Source of the DNA: Alphaproteobacteria bacterium Ga0077535
GTDB taxonomy: Bacteria; Pseudomonadota; Alphaproteobacteria; Caulobacterales; Aquidulcibacteraceae
DNA: 64,000 nt
Reading direction: 5' to 3'
NCBI GenBank assembly: GCA_001464425.1
Contig: LNEK01000025.1
Location: forward strand, 1 to 64,000
The position numbers and the translations under genes are program-made. Positions within the stretch are counted from its first letter, which is position 1; the number at the start of each line of letters is the position of its first letter. Below the pieces are notes generated by a model that was given only the letters and a program-made list of their open reading frames with translations, was not told where the DNA came from and did not search any database. Below, in pieces: positions 55,665 through 63,520 of this stretch.

Positions 55665-56312
55665 TTAGCCCTGGAAGGCGCTGACGTACACTTCGACGCG
55701 GCGGTTAGCGGCTGCTTCGCACGGCTGGTAGCGGATTTGGCTCTCGCCATAACCGCGCGCCGCGATGCGTTGACGGATCACGCCGCCTTGCATCAGCACT
55801 GACGACACGTTCATCGCGCGACGCTCAGAGAGATCCTGATTGTACGCATCCGCGCCCGTGCAATCAGCGTGGCCGTACACGTCGATCGTGGTTTGGTCGT
55901 ACTCTTGCAGGATGTTGCCCACGTCGCGCAGCGTCGGCACGAACTGGCTCTTCACCGCATCGCGGTTCAGATCGAACGTGAGGTCAGCCGGGAAGTTGAG
56001 CAGAATCTGCGATTGGTTCACGCGCGTGACGCCAACGCCGCTGCCGGCAAGACGCTCACGCAAGTTCTGATAGGTGCGGTCCATGTAATTGCCGATCGCC
56101 GCGCCCGCGAGCGCGCCGACGCCGGCACCGATCATGGCGTTGCGCCGGTCGTCGCCACCAGCCAGAGTGCCAGCGCCTGCGCCGACGATCGCGCCGATAA
56201 TCGCGCCGGTGCCGGTGTTGTTGCGCGTACGCTCACCGGTTACGGGGTCCACGTTGGTACAGCCAACCATAATCAATGCGGCCGCGGCCATCGCAGCAAA
56301 TTTGCGGATCAT
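55665..56312 (-). CDS. OmpA family lipoprotein with glycine zipper
   Basis: The 215-residue protein has a lipobox (MVGC, Cys18), a glycine-zipper region (about residues 35-80: GTGAIIGAIVGAGAGTLAGG...AMIGAGVGALAGAAIG) and a C-terminal OmpA domain with IDVYGHADCTGADAYNQDLSERRA and NRRVEVYVS, which binds peptidoglycan. It probably links outer membrane and cell wall. A GGAGGGA site precedes the start. Confidence 0.92.
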   Translation of the reverse strand: MIRKFAAMAAAALIMVGCTNVDPVTGERTRNNTGTGAIIGAIVGAGAGTLAGGDDRRNAMIGAGVGALAGAAIGNYMDRTYQNLRERLAGSGVGVTRVNQSQILLNFPADLTFDLNRDAVKSQFVPTLRDVGNILQEYDQTTIDVYGHADCTGADAYNQDLSERRAMNVSSVLMQGGVIRQRIAARGYGESQIRYQPCEAAANRRVEVYVSAFQG

Positions 56313-56404
56313 AAAATCCCTCCAATAACAACTAAGGCGAGCCCGGGAGGCTCGTTCCGACGCGGAACTTCACGCCGCCGACCTGAGCGGACGATGAACG
56401 TTCT

Positions 56405-56941
56405 CTAATCGGGCGACCCCGATACGGTATATCGGTTGAGACGCCCAAACTGTTCCATAAGAACTTGATTTACAGGCGAGGCGAAGCCCTCAAGCCCCAC
56501 TCCTGTGTCTCCCGACACGCGGTAGGTCATCTCTATTTTCGCCCCCGACGCGAGCGGCGCAACCGTAAAGGTCAATACGCCATTCGCCGCGAGCTCCTGC
56601 AGAGGCCCCAATGCGCCGGCGATCCGCAACGTGCGCACGCCCTCATGCTCCATCACTAGAACGACGCGGCCATGTTCGACGGATTGCCCGTCCCAGCGCT
56701 CACACCAGCACCCGCCCGCGCGCGGCTCAAACGAGAGATTGCGGGCGTCGCCTGAGTAGGCATGGCTGCCGTTCCACCAGCGATTTAAACGCGTGACCGC
56801 TCGCCAAGCGTCTTCGGGGGAGGCGTCTACCTCGCTTTCGGCATGGATCACGAACCCGCCGGGCGACGAAGATTGGACCTCGGCGTTGGCAGGCTGCACA
56901 AGCAGCAACGCGGTCAGGGCGGTGGCGATCACTAGGCGCAT
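56405..56941 (-). CDS. secreted SRPBCC family protein
   Basis: The 178-residue protein has a signal peptide (LTALLLVQPANA) and a START-like SRPBCC domain: VIHAESEVDASPEDAWRAVTRLNRWWN and LTFTVAPLASGAKIEMTYRVSG. SRPBCC folds hold hydrophobic ligands; the ligand here is unknown. Confidence 0.85.
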   Translation of the reverse strand: MRLVIATALTALLLVQPANAEVQSSSPGGFVIHAESEVDASPEDAWRAVTRLNRWWNGSHAYSGDARNLSFEPRAGGCWCERWDGQSVEHGRVVLVMEHEGVRTLRIAGALGPLQELAANGVLTFTVAPLASGAKIEMTYRVSGDTGVGLEGFASPVNQVLMEQFGRLNRYTVSGSPD

Positions 56942-57046
56942 TGTTTCTCCCCGGTCGTATCGGCTCTACAGAGCGCGCGTTTGAACGTTCGTTCAAGAGG
57001 CGGCATTAACCAAAGTTCAGCTCAGCGCCGGCACAATGACGTCCTG

Positions 57047-58411
57047 ATGAACGCCGCCGCGATCCTGACCGCTGCGCAAGTCAGCGCCGACCAAGCCAGG
57101 ACACTGGCCGTGGTTGCGCGGGCGCGGATCGCCAATGGCGTGCTACGCTTCGGCGCCTGCGTGATCGTCGCGGTGGTCGCGGCATCGGTCGTTGGCAACG
57201 CCGCGCCGCTTTATTGGATCGCCGGATTGTTGCCGGTGCTGCTGATCGAGCGCGCGATTTTCAAGCGCCTGCTGAAGGAGGCGGACGCCGGGCGCACGCC
57301 TAAGCACAAGGTGTGGCTGATCGCATGGATTGCTGCGCAGAGCATCTACGGCAATTTGCTCGCGGTGATGCTCTGGTTCTCTGCGTACCTGCCGGGCGAA
57401 ACGCTCGCGGTGATGTATATCCTTGGCGGCCTCGCCAACGCGGCGGCGACGTTGCGCGCCTCACCAGCGCTCTCGATCGCTGGAGCAGGGCCCACCGTAG
57501 CGTTCATGCTCGGCCTGCCGCTTGCGGACTACATGCTAAACGGCACGAACGCGCTCGATCTCATGCCATTGGTGGCCGGACTGCTTGTGCTCGGCTTCGG
57601 CATGAACCTGTGGCGCAGTTTGCTCGCATCGGACACCGCACAGGCGCAAGCCGAGGCGGCCGTGCTGCGCGAGCGCCAGTCGGCCGCCGCGGCCGCAGCC
57701 GCCAAAACCGACATGATTCAGCGCATGAATGACGAGTTGCGCACGCCCATGACGGCTCTCGTTGGCGCCGCCGAGCATTTGCGCCGCGCCGCCGCCTCAC
57801 CGCAAGCGCGCGCACATATCGCCACCATCGTGCAAGCGGGCGAAGTTCTGAAAATGGTGCTCGACGATCTTTCGGATCTCGATCGCCTGGAGAACGGGGC
57901 GCTGCCGATTGAGGCGAAACCAACCGAACCGCGCGAGCTTGTTCGCGGCGTTGTCGCCGCCTTCCGCCCGGCTGCGCAGGATAAGCACCTTGAGCTCTTC
58001 CTCGATATCGGCGCTGACGTGCCGGCCCAGGTCGAGATCGATCCGCTGCGTGTACGCCAAATCCTCTTCAACTTGCTGGCCAACGCCGTGCGCTACACCA
58101 CACATGGCGGCGTGCGCGTCGGCTTGCACGTGCATCCCTCAACGACAGAAGGCCGCGCACGTCTGGCGTTCGTTGTCGCCGACACCGGCGCAGGCATGTC
58201 GCGTTCGCAGATCGCGTTGATCTTCGGCCGCACGCGGCTGAGCGCTGAGGGCAAGGGGCCAGGGCTCGGGCTCGCCATCTCGCTGCGCCTTGCGAGCCTT
58301 ATGGGCGGCCAACTAAGCGCCAAGAGCGAGTTGGGCGAGGGCTCGGTGTTTTCATTCGTGATCGAAGCGCCCGTGCGCTCGGCCGCTCAGACCCCAGACA
58401 AAGCAGCCTGA
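57047..58411 (+). CDS. membrane histidine kinase-like protein lacking the H-box histidine
   Basis: The 454-residue protein has about six transmembrane helices (residues 30-190), a linker, a HisKA-like region and an HATPase domain with N-box NLLANAVRYT, G1 DTGAGMS and G2 GKGPGLGLAIS. The H-box, usually SHELRTP, reads NDELRTP, so the phospho-accepting His is Asp229 (codon 57731-57733). ATP binding looks intact but autophosphorylation on His cannot occur. DivL of Caulobacter (Tyr at this site) is a precedent for a kinase-like regulator. No response regulator is adjacent. Confidence 0.85.
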   Translation: MNAAAILTAAQVSADQARTLAVVARARIANGVLRFGACVIVAVVAASVVGNAAPLYWIAGLLPVLLIERAIFKRLLKEADAGRTPKHKVWLIAWIAAQSIYGNLLAVMLWFSAYLPGETLAVMYILGGLANAAATLRASPALSIAGAGPTVAFMLGLPLADYMLNGTNALDLMPLVAGLLVLGFGMNLWRSLLASDTAQAQAEAAVLRERQSAAAAAAAKTDMIQRMNDELRTPMTALVGAAEHLRRAAASPQARAHIATIVQAGEVLKMVLDDLSDLDRLENGALPIEAKPTEPRELVRGVVAAFRPAAQDKHLELFLDIGADVPAQVEIDPLRVRQILFNLLANAVRYTTHGGVRVGLHVHPSTTEGRARLAFVVADTGAGMSRSQIALIFGRTRLSAEGKGPGLGLAISLRLASLMGGQLSAKSELGEGSVFSFVIEAPVRSAAQTPDKAA

Positions 58412-58691
58412 TCTTCAGAGCCTGGCGCTTGACGCCAGCCCCGACGCATATTCTGCTATTGAGAATGATTAGCAACAATGAGTCGCTCCATGTTCTCGAT
58501 CGCGGGCCTGCTGAGAGCGTCGAGTTAGGGGCGATGGCGATCGTCATCATGCTGGGTGCAGGGCCCTTGGCGTCGTTGATGGCGGCGGACCGTCTCAGTT
58601 TGGGCTCGGCTTGCGCATCCTCCTATGCAGCGCCGAATCCGAACCCCTCTCCCGCCGACGCTTCGGCCGCGTCGTCGGGAGAAGGGGCGCT
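58412..58691. other. 280-bp region with hairpins and a Fur-like box
   Basis: CTGGCG-5-CGCCAG (58422-58438) is a likely terminator for the kinase gene. TGAGAATGATTAGCA (58460-58474) matches a Fur-box pattern TGAGAAT-N-ATTCTCA at 13 of 15 positions. An ATG-led frame over it gives no recognised protein. A long hairpin at 58644-58687 ends the dcm-vsr unit. Confidence 0.45.
58644..58687 (-). terminator. long imperfect hairpin downstream of vsr
   Basis: CCCCTCTCCCG pairs with CGGGAG-A-AGGGG (one extra base) and an inner CGACGC/GCGTCG stem closes a TTCGGCC loop. It starts five bases from the vsr stop. The CCCCTCTCCCG/GGGAGAGGGG sort of arms is common in dispersed bacterial palindromes, so it may be a REP-like unit. 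Confidence 0.6.
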
Positions 58692-59111
58692 TCAGCGCGA
58701 CAAGAAGGCGCCGAGCTTGAGCGCGAGCAAGTTTGCGTCGCGCGTTTCGCACTCCCAAACGACAAGCGCGGTCCAACCGGCCGATCGCAGCGCTTTCAGC
58801 GAAGCAGAGTCGCGTGCGCGGTTGCGCTCGATCTTCGTGCGCCAGTAGGCGGCGTTGTCCTTCGGCTGACGCGCGCCGCGTTTGCAATCGTGGCCGTGCC
58901 AGAAGCAACCGTGCACGAATACGGCTTTGCCCATCGCGCCGAACACCAAATCGGGTTTGCCCGGCAGGCCCGCGCCGTTCAGCCGATAGCGCCGCCCGTA
59001 GCCGAGCCCACGCACTGCGGCGCGCACCGCAAGCTCCGGCGCAGTGTCGCGGGATTTCACCGCGCGCATGATGGCGGAGCGTTTGGCTGTGTCGAAAACG
59101 TCGGCGCGCAT
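58692..59111 (-). CDS. vsr: very short patch repair endonuclease
   Basis: The 139-residue endonuclease nicks next to T:G mismatches formed by deamination of 5-methylcytosine. It has MRAVKSRDTAPELAVRA, KPDLVF with the catalytic Asp, FVHGCFWHGHDC with zinc ligands, and the WRTKIERNRARD motif, all typical of Vsr. ATG 59111 begins MRADVFDTAKRSAIM, two bases after the dcm stop. Confidence 0.94.
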   Translation of the reverse strand: MRADVFDTAKRSAIMRAVKSRDTAPELAVRAAVRGLGYGRRYRLNGAGLPGKPDLVFGAMGKAVFVHGCFWHGHDCKRGARQPKDNAAYWRTKIERNRARDSASLKALRSAGWTALVVWECETRDANLLALKLGAFLSR

Positions 59112-59113
59112 GC

Positions 59114-60253
59114 TTAGGCGATTTTGCGCGCGGCTGCGGCCCCCGCAAGCGGCGCCAGCAGGTGATGCGAGAGCCAGCGCACCACCGGCACGCATACGGC
59201 ATCTCCAACGAGATGCAGCGCCTGCGTCTGATTGGCTGGCAGCGGATAATGTTCGGGCACGCCCATCAGCCGCGCCGCTTCGCGCGGTGAGAGCAAGCGC
59301 GATCGTGTGTTTTGGCCTTCAACAAAAAGCAAAAACTGGCGGCTCGATCCGCCTGTGGGTGTGCGCAAGCAGCCTGCAATCCCGTCAAACCGCGCTTCGG
59401 CGCGTTGCACGCGCGCACCATGTTCAATGCGGATGCGGCGAAACACAGCGCCAACCGCACGCGCGCCGCTTTCGCGCAGACTCTCCACACGCGCACTTTG
59501 CAGAGGGCTCATCTGCGCGAGCAGGCGCGCGGTTTGCTCTTCGCTCTGCCAGGCGACATTCGCATCGTCATCGAGCAGGTCCGCCAGTGACGTGTTGCGC
59601 TTCGGCGGCATCGGCAGGCGCCACCACACGAAGTGTTTGCGCAGCGCATCCGGCAAGCGCGCCACCACGGCGCGCAACGCCGGTGAGTGAAAGGGCTCCA
59701 CCGGGCCAGAAGCCGTGAACTGCGGCGGCGCTTGGCGCGATGCGACGATGAACAATCGCTGCCGCGATTGCGGCGTGAACAACGCGGCGTCGATTTCGAG
59801 CGCGCCGGCGCGGTACCCGAGGTCGTCCAGCGCGTGGATCAAAGCGGTGAAGTCTGCGCCGCCATGCGAGCTCAAAAGGCCAGTGACGTTTTCCAGCGCC
59901 AACACATCTGGCGCCCGCCCTTCGTGCGTCAGCTTTTCGATGAGCCGGTGGAAGCCCCAGAACGCGCCGGAGCGCGGCGCCGCCAAGCCGCGGCGGGCGC
60001 CGGCGAGGGAGAGGTCTTGGCAAGGAAACGAGGCCCAGGCCAAAGCGGCTTGGCCGGGTAAGTCGGCGGCGTTCAGTTTCCAGATGTCGCCTTGGCGCAT
60101 GTCATCGTCCGGGAAGGCGGCGCGGTAGGCCGCTGCCTTGGTCGGCTCGATGTCATTGGCGAAGACGCAGGCGAAGTCGGGCGCTAGGCCCAGCCGGGCC
60201 AGCCCGCCGCCAGCGAAAAACTCATAGAGTGGGGCGCCGGAATCACGCTGCAT
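59114..60253 (-). CDS. dcm: DNA (cytosine-5) methyltransferase
   Basis: The 379-residue enzyme has motif I FFAGGGLARLGL, motif IV SFPCQD with Cys78 that attacks cytosine C6, motif VI ENVTG with Glu121, motif VIII QSRQRLF, a variable target-recognition region (about 180-300), and GDAVCVPVV near the end. No restriction endonuclease is in the window, so with vsr it is an orphan methylation-repair pair. The recognised site cannot be read. Confidence 0.95.
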   Translation of the reverse strand: MQRDSGAPLYEFFAGGGLARLGLAPDFACVFANDIEPTKAAAYRAAFPDDDMRQGDIWKLNAADLPGQAALAWASFPCQDLSLAGARRGLAAPRSGAFWGFHRLIEKLTHEGRAPDVLALENVTGLLSSHGGADFTALIHALDDLGYRAGALEIDAALFTPQSRQRLFIVASRQAPPQFTASGPVEPFHSPALRAVVARLPDALRKHFVWWRLPMPPKRNTSLADLLDDDANVAWQSEEQTARLLAQMSPLQSARVESLRESGARAVGAVFRRIRIEHGARVQRAEARFDGIAGCLRTPTGGSSRQFLLFVEGQNTRSRLLSPREAARLMGVPEHYPLPANQTQALHLVGDAVCVPVVRWLSHHLLAPLAGAAAARKIA

Positions 60254-60274
60254 GGGTCTATACTACACGCTTAG

Positions 60275-60303
60275 CGACGCGCCGGCCTGCCGGCTTCGCG
60301 TCG
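60275..60303 (+). promoter_or_regulatory. hairpin in the leader of the 60318 lipoprotein gene
   Basis: CGACGCG (60275-60281) pairs with CGCGTCG (60297-60303), with an inner CCGGC/GCCGG pairing, just upstream of the GGGGGGAAG ribosome-binding site. It may affect translation or mark mRNA processing. Confidence 0.35.
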
Positions 60304-60317
60304 AACGGGGGGAAGCC

Positions 60318-61166
60318 ATGCGGACCTTGATCCGCGGCGTGTGTCTCGGCTCAGCGCTCGTTTTGAGCGGATGGGCCGTTTCGGGCTGCCAACGTCAGAG
60401 TGAAGCGCCAAGCGAGGCGCCTGCCAATCCCAGTGACGCGGAGCGAGAAGCCGCGATCGCAGCCGAACAGCTTGCGGCGCTTGGCGGCCCCGCCAACGCG
60501 CAGCAGCGCGCGCTGTACGAAGGTGAGTTTCAGGCGTCTGGAAGCAACGCCGCGTTCAGCGCCGACGAAGGCGCGTGGGAGCTGCGGCTGCTCAATGACT
60601 ACGCGCAGTTTTCGCGCCCCGGCTTGGGCGACGATGGCGGCATTCCAAGTGAGCGCGACTATCGTGAGAACGGCATGCGCGTCGTCGCTGGCGCCGTGAC
60701 CATCACCATCTTGAATCAACCGTGCACCGCAAGCGGCGTTGAGCTTCCGTACGTTGCGCATGTCATCTTCGAAGGCGTCGCCTATCAGGGCTGCGCGCGG
60801 CGCGGCGTCAACGAAAGCGGCGATGGCGGCGGCTGGGCTTCGGTGCTGCCTGATTTGATCCCTGCGATTGACGCCTGCTTAGCGCGCGCCGGCGCGCGCG
60901 CCCGCGTCACCTTCGCCACCGCGCTCGATGAGGGCGAAACCAGCGTGCGTCTGCGCGAAGCCAATGGCGGCCGCCGCGAGTGCATCACAGCCGGCGGCCA
61001 AGTCACGTTGTACGAGACGTTGTCTGATCTCGATCGGCGGAGCGGCGAAGGCTATCCTGAATTCGCACGCGGCGCGCGCCCGGCGGCCCAAACCTGCCGC
61101 GCGATCGAACCGGCGGTCTCGCGCAGCGGCGAGCAATTGGGCTGGCTCATCCGCCCTTCGTGCTGA
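60318..61166 (+). CDS. lipoprotein with COG3650-like domain and C-terminal extension
   Basis: The 282-residue protein has a lipobox (VSGC, Cys23 region) and a domain with EGAWELRLLNDYAQF, VTITILNQPCTASGVELPYVAHVIFEGVAYQGCARRG, which resembles the COG3650-type domain of the 54695 and 55140 proteins. A further 110 residues with three Cys follow and end in RPSC. Function unknown. Its leader overlaps the divergent dcm promoter region. Confidence 0.82.
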   Translation: MRTLIRGVCLGSALVLSGWAVSGCQRQSEAPSEAPANPSDAEREAAIAAEQLAALGGPANAQQRALYEGEFQASGSNAAFSADEGAWELRLLNDYAQFSRPGLGDDGGIPSERDYRENGMRVVAGAVTITILNQPCTASGVELPYVAHVIFEGVAYQGCARRGVNESGDGGGWASVLPDLIPAIDACLARAGARARVTFATALDEGETSVRLREANGGRRECITAGGQVTLYETLSDLDRRSGEGYPEFARGARPAAQTCRAIEPAVSRSGEQLGWLIRPSC

Positions 61167-61231
61167 TTTCGTCGCAAAACGCTTGCTGATGTGTCTCTGC
61201 GCGCGCCTGCTCGACGCCAGGGGAGATAGTC

Positions 61232-61648
61232 ATGCTGCTTGGCCCGCGTCCGCAATCTGACCGCCTAGAGACTTCACTGACGCTGCTGCGCATTGGGCTT
61301 GCGGTGCTGATCTTTATCCACGGCGCACACCGCGCGGCGCATTGGGATCCAAATGTTACGGGCTTTGGGGAGTGGCTGAGTTCACTCGGTTTTCCGATGG
61401 GCTTTTACTGGGCCGCTGCGGTCACGGTGTACGAACTTGTTGCGCCTCTATTTTTGATCGCGCGGCGTTTCGTGACGCTCGCGTGCCTCGGGCACATCGT
61501 GATCATCGCGCTAGGTGCGGTGCTGGTCCATTACCCTTCAGGCTGGTTCGTCGTCGGCGCTGGGCGCAACGGGATGGAATATTCTGTGCTGCTTTTGATA
61601 GGGCTGATCGCCGTTGCGTGGGCGCACGCACCCAAACGCGCTAGCTGA
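61232..61648 (+). CDS. DoxX family membrane protein
   Basis: The 138-residue protein has four hydrophobic segments and the DoxX pattern LLRIGLAVLIFIHGAHR with the AAVTVYELVAPLFLIARRF segment. DoxX-like proteins are associated with redox or membrane stress in bacteria; the partner here is unknown. Its end overlaps the ExoD gene on the other strand by 8 bases. Confidence 0.85.
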   Translation: MLLGPRPQSDRLETSLTLLRIGLAVLIFIHGAHRAAHWDPNVTGFGEWLSSLGFPMGFYWAAAVTVYELVAPLFLIARRFVTLACLGHIVIIALGAVLVHYPSGWFVVGAGRNGMEYSVLLLIGLIAVAWAHAPKRAS

Positions 61649-62306
61649 AGCCCGCGAGTAGGCTTTGGCCCCACTCGATCAAATTGTTGATCACCGCGAT
61701 GCCAACGCGCGTGCCGAGATAAACCGACGCGACGGACGCAGCCGCGGCCGGAATAGTGATCAGCATCAGGATGCCGTCGCGTTGCAGCAGCGCGAGCGCC
61801 GTCATCGCCACTGTCATGCCTGGCGGCCAGTTGGCGAACGGGATCGGCAAAATCAAAATCAACGCCATCAGCAAGGTTTGCAGGCCGACGCCGATAGTCA
61901 GCGGAAACCGCGTCAGAACTGAAAGCCGCGGCTTGATCAGATATTCCAGCCGCTTCAGCGTTGGTGTCGCCATTTGCAGCGTACGCCGAAGGGCAGTGGC
62001 GTCGACTTCCCACTCGCGCACACGTTTGGGCAACACTAGCCGGCGTGACCCAAACACCATTTGCAGCGCCGGCGCCAGCATCAGAACACCGAAGATCGTC
62101 GAGATGCCCGGCACGTTGGGGATGCACATCGGCAGCGCCAGAACCAGCAGCAAGACGCCATGCGCGCGCGAATCGAGCTGATCGATCAAAGCCCCGACGC
62201 TGACCTTCTCGCCGGGAAACTGCTCAACGAGATCGTCGAGAAGTTCTGAGGCTGACCGCCCGGCTTCGGGTGGTGACGCTGGGGAGGGGATCACGGGGTT
62301 CAACAT
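61641..62306 (-). CDS. ExoD family exopolysaccharide synthesis protein
   Basis: The 221-residue protein contains the ExoD hallmark GALIDQLDSRAHGVLLLVLALPMCIPNVPGIS and about four transmembrane segments. ExoD was first linked to exopolysaccharide production and alkaline tolerance in rhizobia. No polysaccharide genes are nearby, so its role here is open. Confidence 0.9.
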   Translation of the reverse strand: MLNPVIPSPASPPEAGRSASELLDDLVEQFPGEKVSVGALIDQLDSRAHGVLLLVLALPMCIPNVPGISTIFGVLMLAPALQMVFGSRRLVLPKRVREWEVDATALRRTLQMATPTLKRLEYLIKPRLSVLTRFPLTIGVGLQTLLMALILILPIPFANWPPGMTVAMTALALLQRDGILMLITIPAAAASVASVYLGTRVGIAVINNLIEWGQSLLAGFS

Positions 62307-62406
62307 CGGGCCCGAAGGCGTGTGTCACATGGGGCGCCGGCGAGATTTTGACCAGTGTGTAGCGACGTTCAGACGTCATCAACCATACGAGCGTAGCGAA
62401 TGTGCC

Positions 62407-62886
62407 ATGGCACGTGCGGCCATTGCCTTATTCGGCCTTGTTCTCGCAGGGTGCGCCGCCGCCAAGGCGGGGCCTCCGGCTGAGCTCAACAGCCTGTGGA
62501 GCGCCGGCCCAGCTGCGTGCGCCGCTGGCGTCGGCGTGCGCTTTCGCAGCGATGCTATTGAGGCTGTGTACGACGACGAAGTCGAAACACTGTTCGAGCG
62601 TCCACGCTATCATCTGGAGCACGTCGGCGAAGCGTTCCGGGTGCGGATTGTCTATGATCTTCCGCGTGCCATTGGCGGGCCGGCGGCGACCGGCGCGCAT
62701 GGCGTCCTCGTGTTGGCGCGGCAGCCTAACGACGGCATCGCGCCAATCGCGCACGCGCTGCTCGATGGCAGAACCGGCGCTGCGCGGGTGCGCATAGCTG
62801 ATGACCCGGCGGTTGCGTTGTTGACGCTGGAGCCTTGCGGCGCCCATCCGTGGCGCGAACAGCTGCGCGGGCGACGCTTCTCTTAA
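62407..62886 (+). CDS. hypothetical lipoprotein
   Basis: The 159-residue protein has a lipobox (LAGC, Cys15) and a domain with two further Cys (PAACAAGVGV and LLTLEPCGAHPW). Repeated strand-like segments (RFRSDAIEAVYDDEVETLF, RIVYDLPRAIGG) suggest a small beta fold. No named family recognised. ATG 62407 was chosen as the signal-peptide start; the Shine-Dalgarno is weak. Confidence 0.72.
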   Translation: MARAAIALFGLVLAGCAAAKAGPPAELNSLWSAGPAACAAGVGVRFRSDAIEAVYDDEVETLFERPRYHLEHVGEAFRVRIVYDLPRAIGGPAATGAHGVLVLARQPNDGIAPIAHALLDGRTGAARVRIADDPAVALLTLEPCGAHPWREQLRGRRFS

Positions 62887-62891
62887 ACGAA

Positions 62892-62919
62892 ACGGGCCGC
62901 CGGCATGCCGACGGCCCGT
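62892..62919. terminator. hairpin between converging genes
   Basis: ACGGGCCG pairs with CGGCCCGT, and an inner CGGC/GCCG pairing is separated by one mismatch. It lies five bases after the lipoprotein stop and serves both strands. Confidence 0.6.
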
Positions 62920-62945
62920 CCGATTATTCGAAAAGCTGTCGAACT

Positions 62946-63275
62946 TTAGTTCGAAGCTTGCTGGCTCTCGGTTTCGCCGTTGCAGCGGGCGATCTCAGCG
63001 GCGCTGAGTTCGGCGCCTTCCGGGCCGTACGAAATTACGCGGGCGCCGGTGGCGCGCACGAATTGGCGGCACGAACGGACGCTGGCGGCGTGGTTCGGGC
63101 GGGCAAGGCAGGTGTCGCCTTCGCAGGTCCAAACGGTGTTTTGGGCGATGACTTGGCGCTCGGCGGCGGCGCCTTCGATTTTCACGGAGAAGGTGTCGCG
63201 GGTTTGGGCGTGGGCCGTGCCGGCAAAGCTGGTGGCTACGAAAGCTGCGATCACGATTGAACGGAGAACGGACAT
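62946..63275 (-). CDS. small secreted hypothetical protein
   Basis: The 109-residue protein has a signal peptide (ATSFAGTAHA) and four cysteines, in VWTCEGDTC, SVRSCRQF and EIARCN, which could form two disulfides. I recall similar unnamed proteins in Caulobacter relatives but no function. It diverges from the thiolase gene, with 245 bases between starts. Confidence 0.78.
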   Translation of the reverse strand: MSVLRSIVIAAFVATSFAGTAHAQTRDTFSVKIEGAAAERQVIAQNTVWTCEGDTCLARPNHAASVRSCRQFVRATGARVISYGPEGAELSAAEIARCNGETESQQASN

Positions 63276-63520
63276 TGAAAACTCCTGGGCTCAAGGTCGC
63301 GCTGCTTGGGGAGGAGCGCAGTCCGCACAATGCATAGGGGCCTGATGGCTGACAAGAGAAAATTGAAGGAAACGAAAAATATTCACCGCTGACTGATTAC
63401 CCAGCGGCAAGGTAGGGTTCGGGCGGGCGGGTGCAGCGGGTGGATGGGCGCTATCGCGGCGTGACGGTTTCGCCCGGGGCGCGCGCCGATTAGGGTGCCC
63501 GCAAGAGTAGGGAGAACTTC
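63276..63520. other. 245-bp divergent intergenic region
   Basis: It holds the promoters of the small secreted protein and of the thiolase. An A-rich stretch lies around 63354-63388. The thiolase ribosome-binding site is GGGAGAA at 63510-63516. No palindromic operator was noticed. Confidence 0.4.

Noticed and set aside
56341-56358. EcfG general-stress promoter upstream of the OmpA-like gene
   Set aside because: GGAAC on the minus strand has a 16-base spacer, but the -10 reads CCTT instead of CGTT and overlaps a short hairpin; too weak to call.
58429-58848. 139-codon plus-strand ORF over the Fur-like box
   Set aside because: Its second half is antisense to vsr, its first half has no family resemblance, and its start lies within the palindromic box.
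58412-60303. Integrated mobile element around dcm-vsr
   Set aside because: No integrase, transposase, direct repeats or attachment site is visible; base composition resembles the neighbours.
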